Shown: piece after piece, positions 34,125 through 42,741 of the stretch
How the letters are laid out: the number at the start of each line of letters is the position of its first letter
Position numbering within the stretch: position 1 is the first letter of the stretch
Source of the DNA: an uncultured Prevotellaceae bacterium
GTDB lineage: Bacteria; Bacteroidota; Bacteroidia; Bacteroidales; Bacteroidaceae
DNA: 64,000 nucleotides
Direction: 5' to 3'
Assembly (NCBI GenBank): GCA_902784755.1
Contig: CACZVX010000007.1
Location: forward strand, 1-64,000
Program-made: the position numbers and the translations under genes
The notes under the pieces: generated by a model
What the model was told of the DNA's origin: nothing
Seen by the model: only the letters and a program-made list of their open reading frames with translations
Database searches by the model: none

Positions 34125-36401
34125 TTATCGGTTTCTTAACTGAACGGTTGTCTTTTGTGTACAGGGAGTGGAGGGCACATAGACTGTGACCACCTGACGC
34201 TGTTCGTCATAGTTCCACACACCATTAGCCTGAGGCTTGCCGTTAACAAGCACCTGCTGAGGCTTTTGCCTAGCAAGGAACTCAACGGTGTAAGCACGCT
34301 GCTGAGGCATACCATTAAACTGTCCGCTGATGGGGTTCAGGATCAGACTTACGCCATCTGAGACCTGATGCTGTTCCATCAGCGTGGTTGTATAAGCTCC
34401 CTGCTTGTAGCCCTCAGTGTCGCCCTCATCTTCGTAAAGTGTTGTACTACCATCAGCTCCAGGAATGACCTTCAGAATTAGACGGTCTGGACGTTCATTG
34501 AGGTTCAACATTGGAGGATTGTTTACGATGATAGTGCCAGCACGGAAGAAATAGGGTATTTCCTCTTGAGTATAACTGTCAGTAAAAGCCCGGTTGCCCT
34601 CAACCACCTGATTGCGACAAACATCAAACCAGCGTCCGGCTGGAAGCCAAGTCTTTCGACGGGCCTTACCGTCAATATCTGAAGGTTTTACCACAGGGGC
34701 CACAAGGATATCAGGACCGAACATATATTCGTCTTCGTAAAGATATGCATTGTTATCTTCAGGATTGTCATAATAAAGCGGACGGCAGATACTGATACCC
34801 GTATCATAAGCTTCACGGGCTGCAGTATAGATGTAAGGCATAAGGGCATAGCGCAACTTAACGGTCTCGAGCAGCAAAGGGAAGTTCTCATACTTCCAGA
34901 TGCGGCGCTCAATGCCGGGCCAGTTGGTAGCGTGGGTCCGGAAAATAGGTGTAAACACACCATACTGCATCCAACGCAGATAGATTTCCGGGTCGTTATC
35001 ACCCGTCTGCTGGTGACCGCCAAGATCATGTCCCCAATATCCAAAACACACATTTGAAGCGGTGGCAGTAAAGTAAGGCTGCCAGGCCAAGGTGCCGTAG
35101 GTAGTGAAAGAGTCACCCGAGAAACCTATGGGATAGCGATGACTGCCCAGTCCACCCCAGCGGTGGAAGATCACCGGACGGTGACTAGGACGGTTCAGAC
35201 GCATATCGTTATAGAACACATGGTTGCACCAGAAAGTCTCGCCTAGTCCACTGACATACTTACTGGTAAGATTCTGCTGCCAGTCAAGCCACCAAAAATC
35301 AACGCCCTGCTTCTCACGGGCACGGATAATCCGATTGAACATGTGATGATAGAACTTGGGATCTGAAAGGTTCCAAGGTATCACTTTGGTAGAAGTTCCA
35401 AGCCCCATATCGTTGCGAAGTTCCGTAAAGAAGTCTTCATCGTCATCAACGCCATCAGCGGGATGTAAGTTAAGACTCACTTTGAGACCCTGACGATGCA
35501 TCCAGTCAATAAGTCCTTCCGGATCAGGAATGGCTGTGCGGTCCCAGGTCCATCCTGTCCAACCTTGTGTATGCCAGTCCATATCAAAGATCATCACATC
35601 CATAGGTATCTGATTACGCTTCACATCGTTCACAATCTCCATAAACTCATCAGAAGTATAGCGCTGATACTTGCTATACCAATAGCCAAGCACATAGAGT
35701 GGAGGCATCGGCTGACGGCCGGCTATACGTATGAAGTCGCCAAGAGCTTTCTTATACTGATGTCCATAACCCATAAAATACCAGTCAACGGCTTTCTTGT
35801 CAACAGGCTCTGCCACCCATTCAATGCCATCGTACTGCTTATCGAAAGCGAAAGTGGTGGAACCGTCGCCACGACGGGTAAGAGGCGATTCGTCAATCAC
35901 AGACCAACCTGCGCGGGAGAGCAGTCCGTTCTCCATTTCACTGCGCTTATTGTCGCCTATCTGCCCGTCGAGGGTACGTGTGGTTCCCTTTAGATTAAGA
36001 GCGTCATCCTTGCCCGGATACCAAACCACTTTGCGACCATTCAGACTAAACGTAATCGTAAGCACGGGATATTCTAAGGACCGGGCATCAATCTTTCCAC
36101 CTATTTTATATTTAAGCTGTAACTCATCAGTCTGAAGATAAAAAAAACCGTCACGTTCCTCTTTAGTAAAATGGGGAACAGGCAAACGGCGGTTGACCAC
36201 TGCAAAGGTGGCGCGATCCTCAAAGAGCTGTTTTTCGCTGTACTGTATGCGAATCATCTCCGGTGTAAGCACAGTAAAACGTGCATTACCTACTTGTACG
36301 ACAGCTTGAGGATTTGCTACAGGATTATTTTCAGACTGTGCTGTAGCCGGCAACAGTCCTAAAAAAGAAATGAGTAATGATAATAGTCGATTCGTATTCA
36401 T
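34125..36401 (-). CDS. GH31-family alpha-glycosidase without T9SS tail (copy 2)
   Basis: 758 residues from Met at 36401 (MNTNRLLSLLISFLGLLPATAQ signal peptide). Strongly similar throughout to the GH31 at 22861-25299: nucleophile D373 in DFWWLDWQQ, acid/base candidate D430 in GFSGDSFTTYG, FGYWGHDLGGH and a DUF5110-like end. It terminates at VYVPSTPCTQKTTVQLRNR, so the ~60-residue T9SS tail of the paralogue is missing and a periplasmic site is likely. First gene of the distal PUL operon, with its own promoter at 36428-36458. Confidence 0.86.
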   Translation of the reverse strand: MNTNRLLSLLISFLGLLPATAQSENNPVANPQAVVQVGNARFTVLTPEMIRIQYSEKQLFEDRATFAVVNRRLPVPHFTKEERDGFFYLQTDELQLKYKIGGKIDARSLEYPVLTITFSLNGRKVVWYPGKDDALNLKGTTRTLDGQIGDNKRSEMENGLLSRAGWSVIDESPLTRRGDGSTTFAFDKQYDGIEWVAEPVDKKAVDWYFMGYGHQYKKALGDFIRIAGRQPMPPLYVLGYWYSKYQRYTSDEFMEIVNDVKRNQIPMDVMIFDMDWHTQGWTGWTWDRTAIPDPEGLIDWMHRQGLKVSLNLHPADGVDDDEDFFTELRNDMGLGTSTKVIPWNLSDPKFYHHMFNRIIRAREKQGVDFWWLDWQQNLTSKYVSGLGETFWCNHVFYNDMRLNRPSHRPVIFHRWGGLGSHRYPIGFSGDSFTTYGTLAWQPYFTATASNVCFGYWGHDLGGHQQTGDNDPEIYLRWMQYGVFTPIFRTHATNWPGIERRIWKYENFPLLLETVKLRYALMPYIYTAAREAYDTGISICRPLYYDNPEDNNAYLYEDEYMFGPDILVAPVVKPSDIDGKARRKTWLPAGRWFDVCRNQVVEGNRAFTDSYTQEEIPYFFRAGTIIVNNPPMLNLNERPDRLILKVIPGADGSTTLYEDEGDTEGYKQGAYTTTLMEQHQVSDGVSLILNPISGQFNGMPQQRAYTVEFLARQKPQQVLVNGKPQANGVWNYDEQRQVVTVYVPSTPCTQKTTVQLRNR

Positions 36402-36427
36402 GATTATACGTTTACTAGTTGATGTTG

Positions 36428-36458
36428 CAAAATTATATTCTTTTACGAACACTGCAAC
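36428..36458 (-). promoter_or_regulatory. Promoter of the distal PUL operon (GH31 onward)
   Basis: On the minus strand, GTTG (36458-36455), 19-bp spacer, TAATTTTG (36435-36428); the -7 box fits TAnnTTTG and the -33 is one base off TTTG. It would drive the ten genes from 36401 down to 15561. The same TAATTTTGCA core occurs upstream of SusC. Confidence 0.5.
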
Positions 36459-36503
36459 AGAAACAAGCAAATGTATAATAGATATTAGGGTTGTACAAAA
36501 GTT

Positions 36504-36549
36504 AATCCACTGATTCTCAAAAGGTTAACCTGTAAAGAATCAGCGGATT
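36504..36549 (-). terminator. Long inverted repeat after the SusR-like gene
   Basis: AATCCACTGATTCT (36504-36517) and AGAATCAGCGGATT (36536-36549) pair over 14 bp with one mismatch, around an 18-nt loop that contains GGTTAACC. It lies just downstream of the SusR-like stop and about 75-120 bp upstream of the distal operon start site. It may end the regulator transcript, though the U tract is weak, or be an operator. Confidence 0.5.
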
Positions 36550-36569
36550 GTATTATTGTTTTATTACCT

Positions 36570-38162
36570 CTAAATCTCCATAATCAGACGGTCAAACTGA
36601 TCGTTTTCGACTATTGAGCGATTCTTGATGCGAGTCTTATAGGTATTGACTGTATGAACAGAATAATCGAGGAATCGGGCGATACGCTCACTGTCACTGA
36701 TTCCCAGACGAATCAGTGCAAAAATCCGCATCTCTGAAGTAAGTGAACGTTCACGAGTTGGCATCTTGCGATCCTTTTCATCAAAAAGTTCATTATAGCG
36801 TTCCACAAAATTGGGAAACAGATTCAGGAAAGTATCATCAAAGGCAGCATACATATTCTCACGTTCTACATTAAGAGTGGACTGCTTAACGGTATATCGC
36901 AGATCATCATACTGACGGGCCATAATCTTACGGTCAAGAGCAAGAAAGAGTTTTTCCACTTTCTCAATGAACTCCGCATTGGCATATAACGACTGCCCAA
37001 TGTAAGCTATCTTGATTTTATCAGCCTCTTGCAACTGCAGGTTTTTTTCCTCCAACCGTTTCATATTGTTGGCAATGGTTTCCTGAGCTTCCATAAGCTT
37101 CCGGTTCTTCTTTCGATTAAACCAAAGACTGTAAAGAATTACCCCTATCAGCACCACAAAAAGTATGCTTAAAGCCACAAATAAGTTGCGTTGAGCACGT
37201 ATGGCATCATAGCGCTGTTGCTCTATGATCGGCAAGATGTCGTTTATCTCCACCTTACGCAAGCGGGTATTATAAAAATTAATATCCTCTAATGCCTGAT
37301 GTACATAACGGCTGGCCCGCTCCGAATCACCACGTTTGTAAATAAGCCGAGAGAGATGATAGAGGGCTGTTATCTCCCGCGTAGCCGACTCGTTGTCAGC
37401 CAGAGCTGACTGTGCGAAGTAACTGATTGCTTTATCCTCATCGTTGAGATAGATGTAAGCCCATCCCATCTCAGCAGCTGTCATAGCCTTCTGGTGCAAA
37501 TCGTCACCACAAAGTTCAAGAACCTTTCTAAAGGAAATCAAAGCATCCTCGTATTCATGCTGACGCATTTGAAGTGAACCAGTATAAGACCACCATCTGA
37601 CACTTTTTTCTGGCACGATGGCACGAAGAGAATCCAAATAGGCATTACTACGCGAAATATATTTGGTGTAATAGGGATCCTGTCTCACATAGTCAGCCAT
37701 TGACCGCCACAACTGACTATAAATTTCATAATGATCTACACGTAAAGAATCATTAAGAGCAGTTTCTTTGACAGAAGCCATTACTTCCTCAGCCTCAGAA
37801 AGGAAGCCAGCAGAAACCAAACAGAAGGCCATTGCATGTCGCGCCTTGACAATATCGTCTTCCCGACCCGTTTTCTGAGCTATAGCCAGACATTTTTTAG
37901 AATAGACTTCTGCCGAATCATAACAATACGACTTATATTCGTTATAAAGTGAATAGGACTTTTCAAACTGTTCTGAAAAATTTTTACTTAATCCTAATTC
38001 CTTTTTAAGAACATCTATTCGCTGAATACGTTTTTGTTCAAAAAAATCTCTTTTATTCAGGCTTTCATCCAATGCTTTCAGTTCTTTCTCATTATCTGCA
38101 GAAGCAGTACTTGAAAAAAAACCTAATAAAAGAAAAATTATAGTGATAAAGACATGTTTCAT
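36570..38162 (-). CDS. SusR-like membrane regulator (TPR, DUF6377-type, LuxR-like HTH)
   Basis: 530 residues from Met at 38162, chosen because the codons upstream belong to an inverted repeat. Signal peptide or first helix MKHVFITIIFLLLGFFSSTASA, a TPR-like helical sensor region (about 25-320) outside the membrane, one transmembrane helix LFVALSILFVVLIGVILYSLWF, a cytoplasmic coiled coil (RKKNRKLMEAQETI..EEKNLQLQEA) and a C-terminal helix-turn-helix LGISDSERIARFLDYSVHTVNTYKTRIKNR. This is the plan of the SusR/DUF6377 regulators, which sense sugars across the inner membrane and activate PUL genes. Having it beside a hybrid two-component regulator in one PUL is notable. SusR assignment rests on architecture. 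Confidence 0.72.
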   Translation of the reverse strand: MKHVFITIIFLLLGFFSSTASADNEKELKALDESLNKRDFFEQKRIQRIDVLKKELGLSKNFSEQFEKSYSLYNEYKSYCYDSAEVYSKKCLAIAQKTGREDDIVKARHAMAFCLVSAGFLSEAEEVMASVKETALNDSLRVDHYEIYSQLWRSMADYVRQDPYYTKYISRSNAYLDSLRAIVPEKSVRWWSYTGSLQMRQHEYEDALISFRKVLELCGDDLHQKAMTAAEMGWAYIYLNDEDKAISYFAQSALADNESATREITALYHLSRLIYKRGDSERASRYVHQALEDINFYNTRLRKVEINDILPIIEQQRYDAIRAQRNLFVALSILFVVLIGVILYSLWFNRKKNRKLMEAQETIANNMKRLEEKNLQLQEADKIKIAYIGQSLYANAEFIEKVEKLFLALDRKIMARQYDDLRYTVKQSTLNVERENMYAAFDDTFLNLFPNFVERYNELFDEKDRKMPTRERSLTSEMRIFALIRLGISDSERIARFLDYSVHTVNTYKTRIKNRSIVENDQFDRLIMEI

Positions 38163-38193
38163 TTGCAGCTGAAAATTAGATTTCAGCTGCAAA
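38162..38193 (-). promoter_or_regulatory. Perfect 13-bp inverted repeat at the SusR-like start codon
   Basis: TTTGCAGCTGAAA (38162-38174), 6-bp spacer, TTTCAGCTGCAAA (38181-38193): arms are exact complements. The left arm begins with the T that pairs with the A of the start codon. The right arm overlaps the -7 box TATCTTTG (38197-38190, minus strand). Its place over promoter and start is that of an autoregulatory operator. Confidence 0.65.
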
Positions 38194-38223
38194 GATAATA
38201 AAAATTTTTAATAAATGTCTTTA

Positions 38224-38241
38224 TAGGTAATAAATTACCTA
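38224..38241. repeat. Palindrome over the GH43 stop codon
   Basis: TAGGTAAT-AA-ATTACCTA, perfect 8-bp arms, covers the GH43 stop (38235-38237) and lies about 30 bp upstream of the SusR-like -7 box. Could be a weak hairpin terminator or part of the regulator control region. Confidence 0.5.
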
Positions 38242-39518
38242 ATTATTTTTTTTCCTATATGTCCCGCCAAACCCTGAACATTGATAAAATATAACCCATG
38301 AGGGAGTGAAGAAGCATCGACAATAGTGGTCTGCCGTCCTGTTCCACACTGCAATACAGCTCCCCCCGCATGGCATAGCTGCCATGTGTAGGGGGCTTCA
38401 TTGGGACTGTCAATACGAAACATACCACCCAATTCTGTTGACAGTACTTCATAACTATCGTCTGGCGTCTGTTGTTTTAGCACCGAAGTCTCCCCTCCGA
38501 AAAGGGGGGCTTCTGCCTCTGTTGAGGGACGCATCCCCTGAATTGTAGGCCAACCATCAGTACCCCAACGCACACGGTCAAGATAAGTGACTCGGCCAGC
38601 ATCAACATTGTCAGCTTGAAATCCGTGATATAGAACCCATGTCTGTCCGGCATCGTCTTCAACAAATTCTGAACAGTGGCCTGGTCCATAAACATAAGGG
38701 CTGGCATTAAGCAACGGAGAGAAATTGTCACCTACCGCAGAAAGCCCATTGCGGTCAACATAAGGACCGAAAAGATTCCTCGAACGGGTCATTACCAGAC
38801 GATAGGTACTTTTGGCACCTTCACAGCAACTGCCAGCCGAACCGATGAGATAATAGAATCCGTTGTGCTTCACAATCATCGTGGCTTCAATCAGGCCTCC
38901 TGCAATCTTCTGAGGAGTGGCCCCCTCTTTTATCGACAGACCGTCAGCCGAGAGTTCTACACCATAGATGTCATGGAATGAGCCCCAGAAGAGGTAATTG
39001 TGGCCATCATCTTCTATGAAGAAGGGGTCAATACAGTTCTCGATTCCTATCTCACTGGAGATAAACAGTTTATGGGCATCGTGAAAACCACCGTTAGGAC
39101 GGTCTGAGACGGCTACACCTATGCCACACTCCCATGTCTTACCCCACTCCGACTTAGAATAATAGAGCACATATTTACCATTAATATAGTTAATGTCGGG
39201 GGCCCAGATGCCACCGTTGGGCACAATGTCCATAGGACGGGTGGCATCTGTGAAAGCCGTGCCAGAATACCGCCAAGTAACAAGGTCCTTAGAGCGGTAT
39301 ATAGGCACATTATGGGTATCTTCAGTTGCATACAGATAATAGTAGCCGTCGGCTGCCTTGATAACACTGGGATCGGGCAGACTCCACTTGATAACAGGGT
39401 TCTTGTAGGTATTTACCTCACTTCCTGCACAAGCATGGGTTAAAGGCAAAAGGGTAAAAAGGTAAAAAGGTAAAAACCGTTTTACGAATTCCCTCACACT
39501 GTTATTGCTTTTTTTCAT
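38235..39518 (-). CDS. GH43 endo-arabinanase-like glycosidase with C-terminal sorting-type tail
   Basis: 427 residues. Five-bladed beta-propeller of GH43 with the full catalytic set: base D49 (LPDPSVI), pKa modulator D164 (NCIDPFFIEDDG) and acid E211 (GGLIEATMI), plus D108 in IWAPDINYINGKYVLYYS and GSAGSCCEGAKSTYRLVMTRS, typical of arabinan endo-1,5-alpha-L-arabinosidases. The C-terminus LPHGLYFINVQGLAGHIGKKIIR resembles a T9SS sorting domain. Two oddities: the signal-peptide codons contain GGTAAAAA x3 (plus strand 39453-39476), and a palindromic insert at 38485-38516 encodes EAEAPLFGGETS in the linker. Third enzyme slot after SusC/D/E, hence part of the proximal PUL operon. Confidence 0.85.
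   Translation of the reverse strand: MKKSNNSVREFVKRFLPFYLFTLLPLTHACAGSEVNTYKNPVIKWSLPDPSVIKAADGYYYLYATEDTHNVPIYRSKDLVTWRYSGTAFTDATRPMDIVPNGGIWAPDINYINGKYVLYYSKSEWGKTWECGIGVAVSDRPNGGFHDAHKLFISSEIGIENCIDPFFIEDDGHNYLFWGSFHDIYGVELSADGLSIKEGATPQKIAGGLIEATMIVKHNGFYYLIGSAGSCCEGAKSTYRLVMTRSRNLFGPYVDRNGLSAVGDNFSPLLNASPYVYGPGHCSEFVEDDAGQTWVLYHGFQADNVDAGRVTYLDRVRWGTDGWPTIQGMRPSTEAEAPLFGGETSVLKQQTPDDSYEVLSTELGGMFRIDSPNEAPYTWQLCHAGGAVLQCGTGRQTTIVDASSLPHGLYFINVQGLAGHIGKKIIR
38485..38516. repeat. REP-like palindrome inside the GH43 coding region
   Basis: On the plus strand GAAGTCTCCCCTCCG-AAAAGGGGGGCTTC (38485-38513): outer GAAG/CTTC and inner CCCCT/AGGGG complement each other. It is in frame in the linker between propeller and tail and looks like a dispersed palindromic element of the kind seen in Bacteroidetes genomes. 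Confidence 0.5.
39453..39476. repeat. GGTAAAAA x3 tandem repeat in the GH43 signal-peptide region
   Basis: Three exact 8-bp copies at 39453-39460, 39461-39468 and 39469-39476. In the gene direction they encode the hydrophobic FLPFYLFTLLPL stretch. Because 8 is not a multiple of 3, gain or loss of a copy shifts the frame. Confidence 0.85.
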
Positions 39519-39568
39519 TACTGTCTTTTTTACTTTTCTACCTTCTTACATTTCTATCCCTTTACTTT

Positions 39569-40732
39569 TTAAGGCTCCACCTTTATCCACATATCGTCAA
39601 CCAGCAACGATAATGTGATGGTGAATGGACCCGACTTTGTGGGAACCCACTTCAAGTCACCACCCTGATCCTGGAGACGATAAGGCAGAAGTGTTGAGTC
39701 AGCAAAGGGATCGGTATTTTCACCGGGAGCATAGAAGAAAGAGTCGCCCCATCCTGTTCCCAGGCCAATCTTGAACTCACCACCAGCAATCAGATTACCT
39801 GTCCATGTATAGATATATGGAGCATGTAAAGCATCTGCGACTTTGAACTTACCCGATGCCTGATTTGTCTCCCATCCTATATCTGTAGCATTACCTACTA
39901 TCCATGGCATATTTGATGAAGGAAGAGGCAGATACATACGGTAGTTGTTCTCCTCAGCATTGGTGTCAATCACGATAACTCGCTTACCAATCTCTGAGGT
40001 TGAGAAATCGCGCACATTACCTTCGGTAACATATTCCATGGTATGAAATCCTGGTTTATCATCTGACTTTCCTGCATCGCCATAGGCAGGATATTCTTCA
40101 TTTGAGGTCAGGAAATGGAAGTCACAAGGAGTCATGTCAAGAGTCACTTCGTAGATACCCGTACCGAGCTGACGCTGTTCCATACGCTCCGTCTTTACAG
40201 TCTCTGTAATGGGATCAGTGATACGGATATACATATAAGTGGGATACTTCTCATAACAGGTGGCCTTGAAACTGACAGTTGACTGTATCGGCTTCACATA
40301 AGTCTTCTCATTATGTACCACCGCAAGCAACTGTGCCGTCACATCGAGGGGTTCACCGGGCATTACCCAGCGGGCTACTATCGTGTTGAGTTCGTCATGT
40401 GTGAAAGAGACACTCGTCACATTACCCAAATCAATAAATTCAGAATGATTTGACTCTTTCTGATTAGTATCGTAGAAACCAATCTTATAGGTGACTTCAT
40501 CTGAAGGCTGGAGCGGACTGACAGCAGCATCCCACGTGAAGGTAATGGCTTCCTGATTGGCAATACCTTTATTGAACACAATATCTTCTACTGATGACTT
40601 AATATGCATCTGGTCAGGATAGTCCACGAGCGTGAAATATTCCGGATCTTTGTTACAAGAAACAAAGAGTGCACAAAACAGACACCAGATAAAGAATCTG
40701 CTAAATGACTGATATGATGTTTTCATAACCAT
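39569..40732 (-). CDS. SusE-like outer-membrane glycan-binding lipoprotein
   Basis: 387 residues (start may be Met3 at 40726). Lipobox CALFVSC-NKD near residue 26, then an Ig-like SusE N-terminal domain (ITFTWDAAVSPLQPSDEVTYKIGFYD, a hallmark arrangement), a middle domain with TYMYIRITDPI, and a C-terminal carbohydrate-binding module IVGNATDIGWETNQASGKF..YIYTWTGNLIAGGEFKIGLGTGWGDSFFY. SusE/F proteins hold glycan at the surface next to SusC/D. Located directly after susD, as expected. Its C-terminal module is related to those in the two SusE/F-like proteins further along. Confidence 0.78.
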   Translation of the reverse strand: MVMKTSYQSFSRFFIWCLFCALFVSCNKDPEYFTLVDYPDQMHIKSSVEDIVFNKGIANQEAITFTWDAAVSPLQPSDEVTYKIGFYDTNQKESNHSEFIDLGNVTSVSFTHDELNTIVARWVMPGEPLDVTAQLLAVVHNEKTYVKPIQSTVSFKATCYEKYPTYMYIRITDPITETVKTERMEQRQLGTGIYEVTLDMTPCDFHFLTSNEEYPAYGDAGKSDDKPGFHTMEYVTEGNVRDFSTSEIGKRVIVIDTNAEENNYRMYLPLPSSNMPWIVGNATDIGWETNQASGKFKVADALHAPYIYTWTGNLIAGGEFKIGLGTGWGDSFFYAPGENTDPFADSTLLPYRLQDQGGDLKWVPTKSGPFTITLSLLVDDMWIKVEP

Positions 40733-40770
40733 TTTAATGCTTATATTTCTTATGTAATACTCACTAATTC

Positions 40771-42741
40771 TTAGTTTTCCTCTTTCTCACTGTCATCCAG
40801 CCAGAATGGGGCTTCCTTGAGGTTAGGATTCTTCTCAAACTCATCCACATAGATGGGGAACCAGTAATACTGACGTTTCCATACACGGGTAAGGAATTTA
40901 GTTAGCTGGAAGAAGCCTTCCTTTGTACGACCTGCACGGTCAAGGGCATTCATTCCGTAGCAGTCTCCGCACATCTCGGGAATTTGCTCAGCGATTTTCC
41001 AGCGGCGAATGTCATACCAACGGTTATTCTCGCAGCAGAGTTCCACACGACGTTCCATACGTACTACACGACGTACATCTTCCTGCGAGTTCTGAATCTG
41101 GATATAGTCAGGATCGTCAACAGGCACGGCATCGAAAGTATACTGACGCACGCCAGCACGCTCACGAATTCTATTGACATATTGAATAGCCTCCTGACGA
41201 CGCCCACCATCATTGTAGGCTTCGTTGAGCGCCTCTGCGTAGTCAAGATAGGTGAAAGCCAGTCGGTAGGTGAAGGCCTGACGGTCAGCCACGGCTCCAG
41301 TCTTGTAGTCGTCAGTCACGTTCAGCGACTTACGGGCCAGATAACCATTCTGTGGGGCATCATGGGGTGATGATGACTGGATGTTATCCTTGCCGTTGTA
41401 AAGGAAATTATACTGACGGTTTGCTACTGCCAACCATGAACCATGGAACGAAACGGCATTGTAAAAACGGGGCTCGCGATGAGTGTAAGGGTTGAAGATG
41501 CCTGAGGCAGTCACCTCACCAGGTTTGCCTGTTCCATAAGCCCAATTAGTAACGTCGGGACGTTTTTCTACCGAGGTGGAGAAACCACTCTCCTGATAGC
41601 CTGAATTAGGATCTGTAATAGGAAGGCCGTTCTCAGTGAAGAAGGCATCCACCAATCCCTGATATACGCTAAGACCGTTACCACCACCGTAGTCACGCAC
41701 TGAAACTACACGCAGGAATGTACCATGATAGTCGTTGTTCGCCTTGGTTACAGGGAAGGTAATCTCATGGTTGCCTTCCTGCCATTTCTTGATATGCACA
41801 TTATAGGTGGACATAAAGGGATCTATCTTTCCACTAGGACCATTCTCCTTGTACAACTCGTAGCCAGCGGCATGAGCCTCATCGATACAAAGTTTGCAGG
41901 CTTCTGCTGCCTTCACCCATTTCTGAGGATCGTAGTTGGGATTGAAAATCTGTTCACCCTTATCGTTCACATAGTCGGTGTACCAGGGATTTCCGTTCAC
42001 CAGCGGGCTGGCGGCAAAGAGCAGCATGCGTGAGCGCACGGTAAGCGCCATGATTTTGTTAATACGTCCATATTTTGCAGGATCCTGATAAACACCTGGA
42101 AGAGCCTCTGCAGCAGCCAGCATCTCCTTATCACAGTAGTCCACCACATCATCGAATTTAGACTGGCCCACAAGCAGTTCGCTGATAGGGGCGTCACTAG
42201 GAGTGATGTAACCGGGAGTGAAGGGAATACCACCGTAATTCTCAGCCATAAGCCACCAGGCATAAGCTGTAAGGAAGCGAACTTCGTTCTTCATATTATC
42301 TACCTCACTTTGGGGTAGGTCATAGTCGGGCATAGCCTTCACCATATCGTTGAAGATATAGCCGTGGCGGATGGCCTGGGGCATACGGGCCCACAAGTCA
42401 CCATCCCAAGGTGAGTTGATAGTCCACTTACCTGTGATTTTACTGATAGTCTGGTTCCAGTCCCACTGTTGCCAGCGCTCTGAAGGAACCATGTCGTCGG
42501 CCATTACTTCATAACCGTCACGTGTGAGTGACCATTTGTCTGGAGAGTGGATAATAGTATTGTAGATGTTGGCCAGCCAGCCATACACTTTGTCACGGTT
42601 CTCAAATACCATTTCGGTGGTAAGTTCCGTATCGGGTTCCTTGTCCAAATAGTCCGAGCAAGAGCAGAAGGAACAAGGAGTGAGGAGCATAGCGGAAGAA
42701 AATAGCGCCATTGCTGCCTTTCTATATATATTTGTTTTCAT
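40771..42741 (-). CDS. SusD/RagB-family nutrient-binding outer-membrane lipoprotein
   Basis: 656 residues. Lipobox with lipidated Cys probably C28 in SFCSC-SDYLDKEPDTELT, the usual SusD entry. TPR-like helices follow (WLANIYNTIIHSPDKW, NEVRFLTAYAWWLMAENYGGIPF) and the C-terminal AFTYRLAFTYLDYAEALNEAYND..VNRIRERAGVRQY segment is the classic SusD motif, then RRVVRMERRVELCCENNRWYDIRRWK. SusD lids the SusC transporter and presents oligosaccharide. It lies 72 bp after SusC. Confidence 0.92.
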   Translation of the reverse strand: MKTNIYRKAAMALFSSAMLLTPCSFCSCSDYLDKEPDTELTTEMVFENRDKVYGWLANIYNTIIHSPDKWSLTRDGYEVMADDMVPSERWQQWDWNQTISKITGKWTINSPWDGDLWARMPQAIRHGYIFNDMVKAMPDYDLPQSEVDNMKNEVRFLTAYAWWLMAENYGGIPFTPGYITPSDAPISELLVGQSKFDDVVDYCDKEMLAAAEALPGVYQDPAKYGRINKIMALTVRSRMLLFAASPLVNGNPWYTDYVNDKGEQIFNPNYDPQKWVKAAEACKLCIDEAHAAGYELYKENGPSGKIDPFMSTYNVHIKKWQEGNHEITFPVTKANNDYHGTFLRVVSVRDYGGGNGLSVYQGLVDAFFTENGLPITDPNSGYQESGFSTSVEKRPDVTNWAYGTGKPGEVTASGIFNPYTHREPRFYNAVSFHGSWLAVANRQYNFLYNGKDNIQSSSPHDAPQNGYLARKSLNVTDDYKTGAVADRQAFTYRLAFTYLDYAEALNEAYNDGGRRQEAIQYVNRIRERAGVRQYTFDAVPVDDPDYIQIQNSQEDVRRVVRMERRVELCCENNRWYDIRRWKIAEQIPEMCGDCYGMNALDRAGRTKEGFFQLTKFLTRVWKRQYYWFPIYVDEFEKNPNLKEAPFWLDDSEKEEN

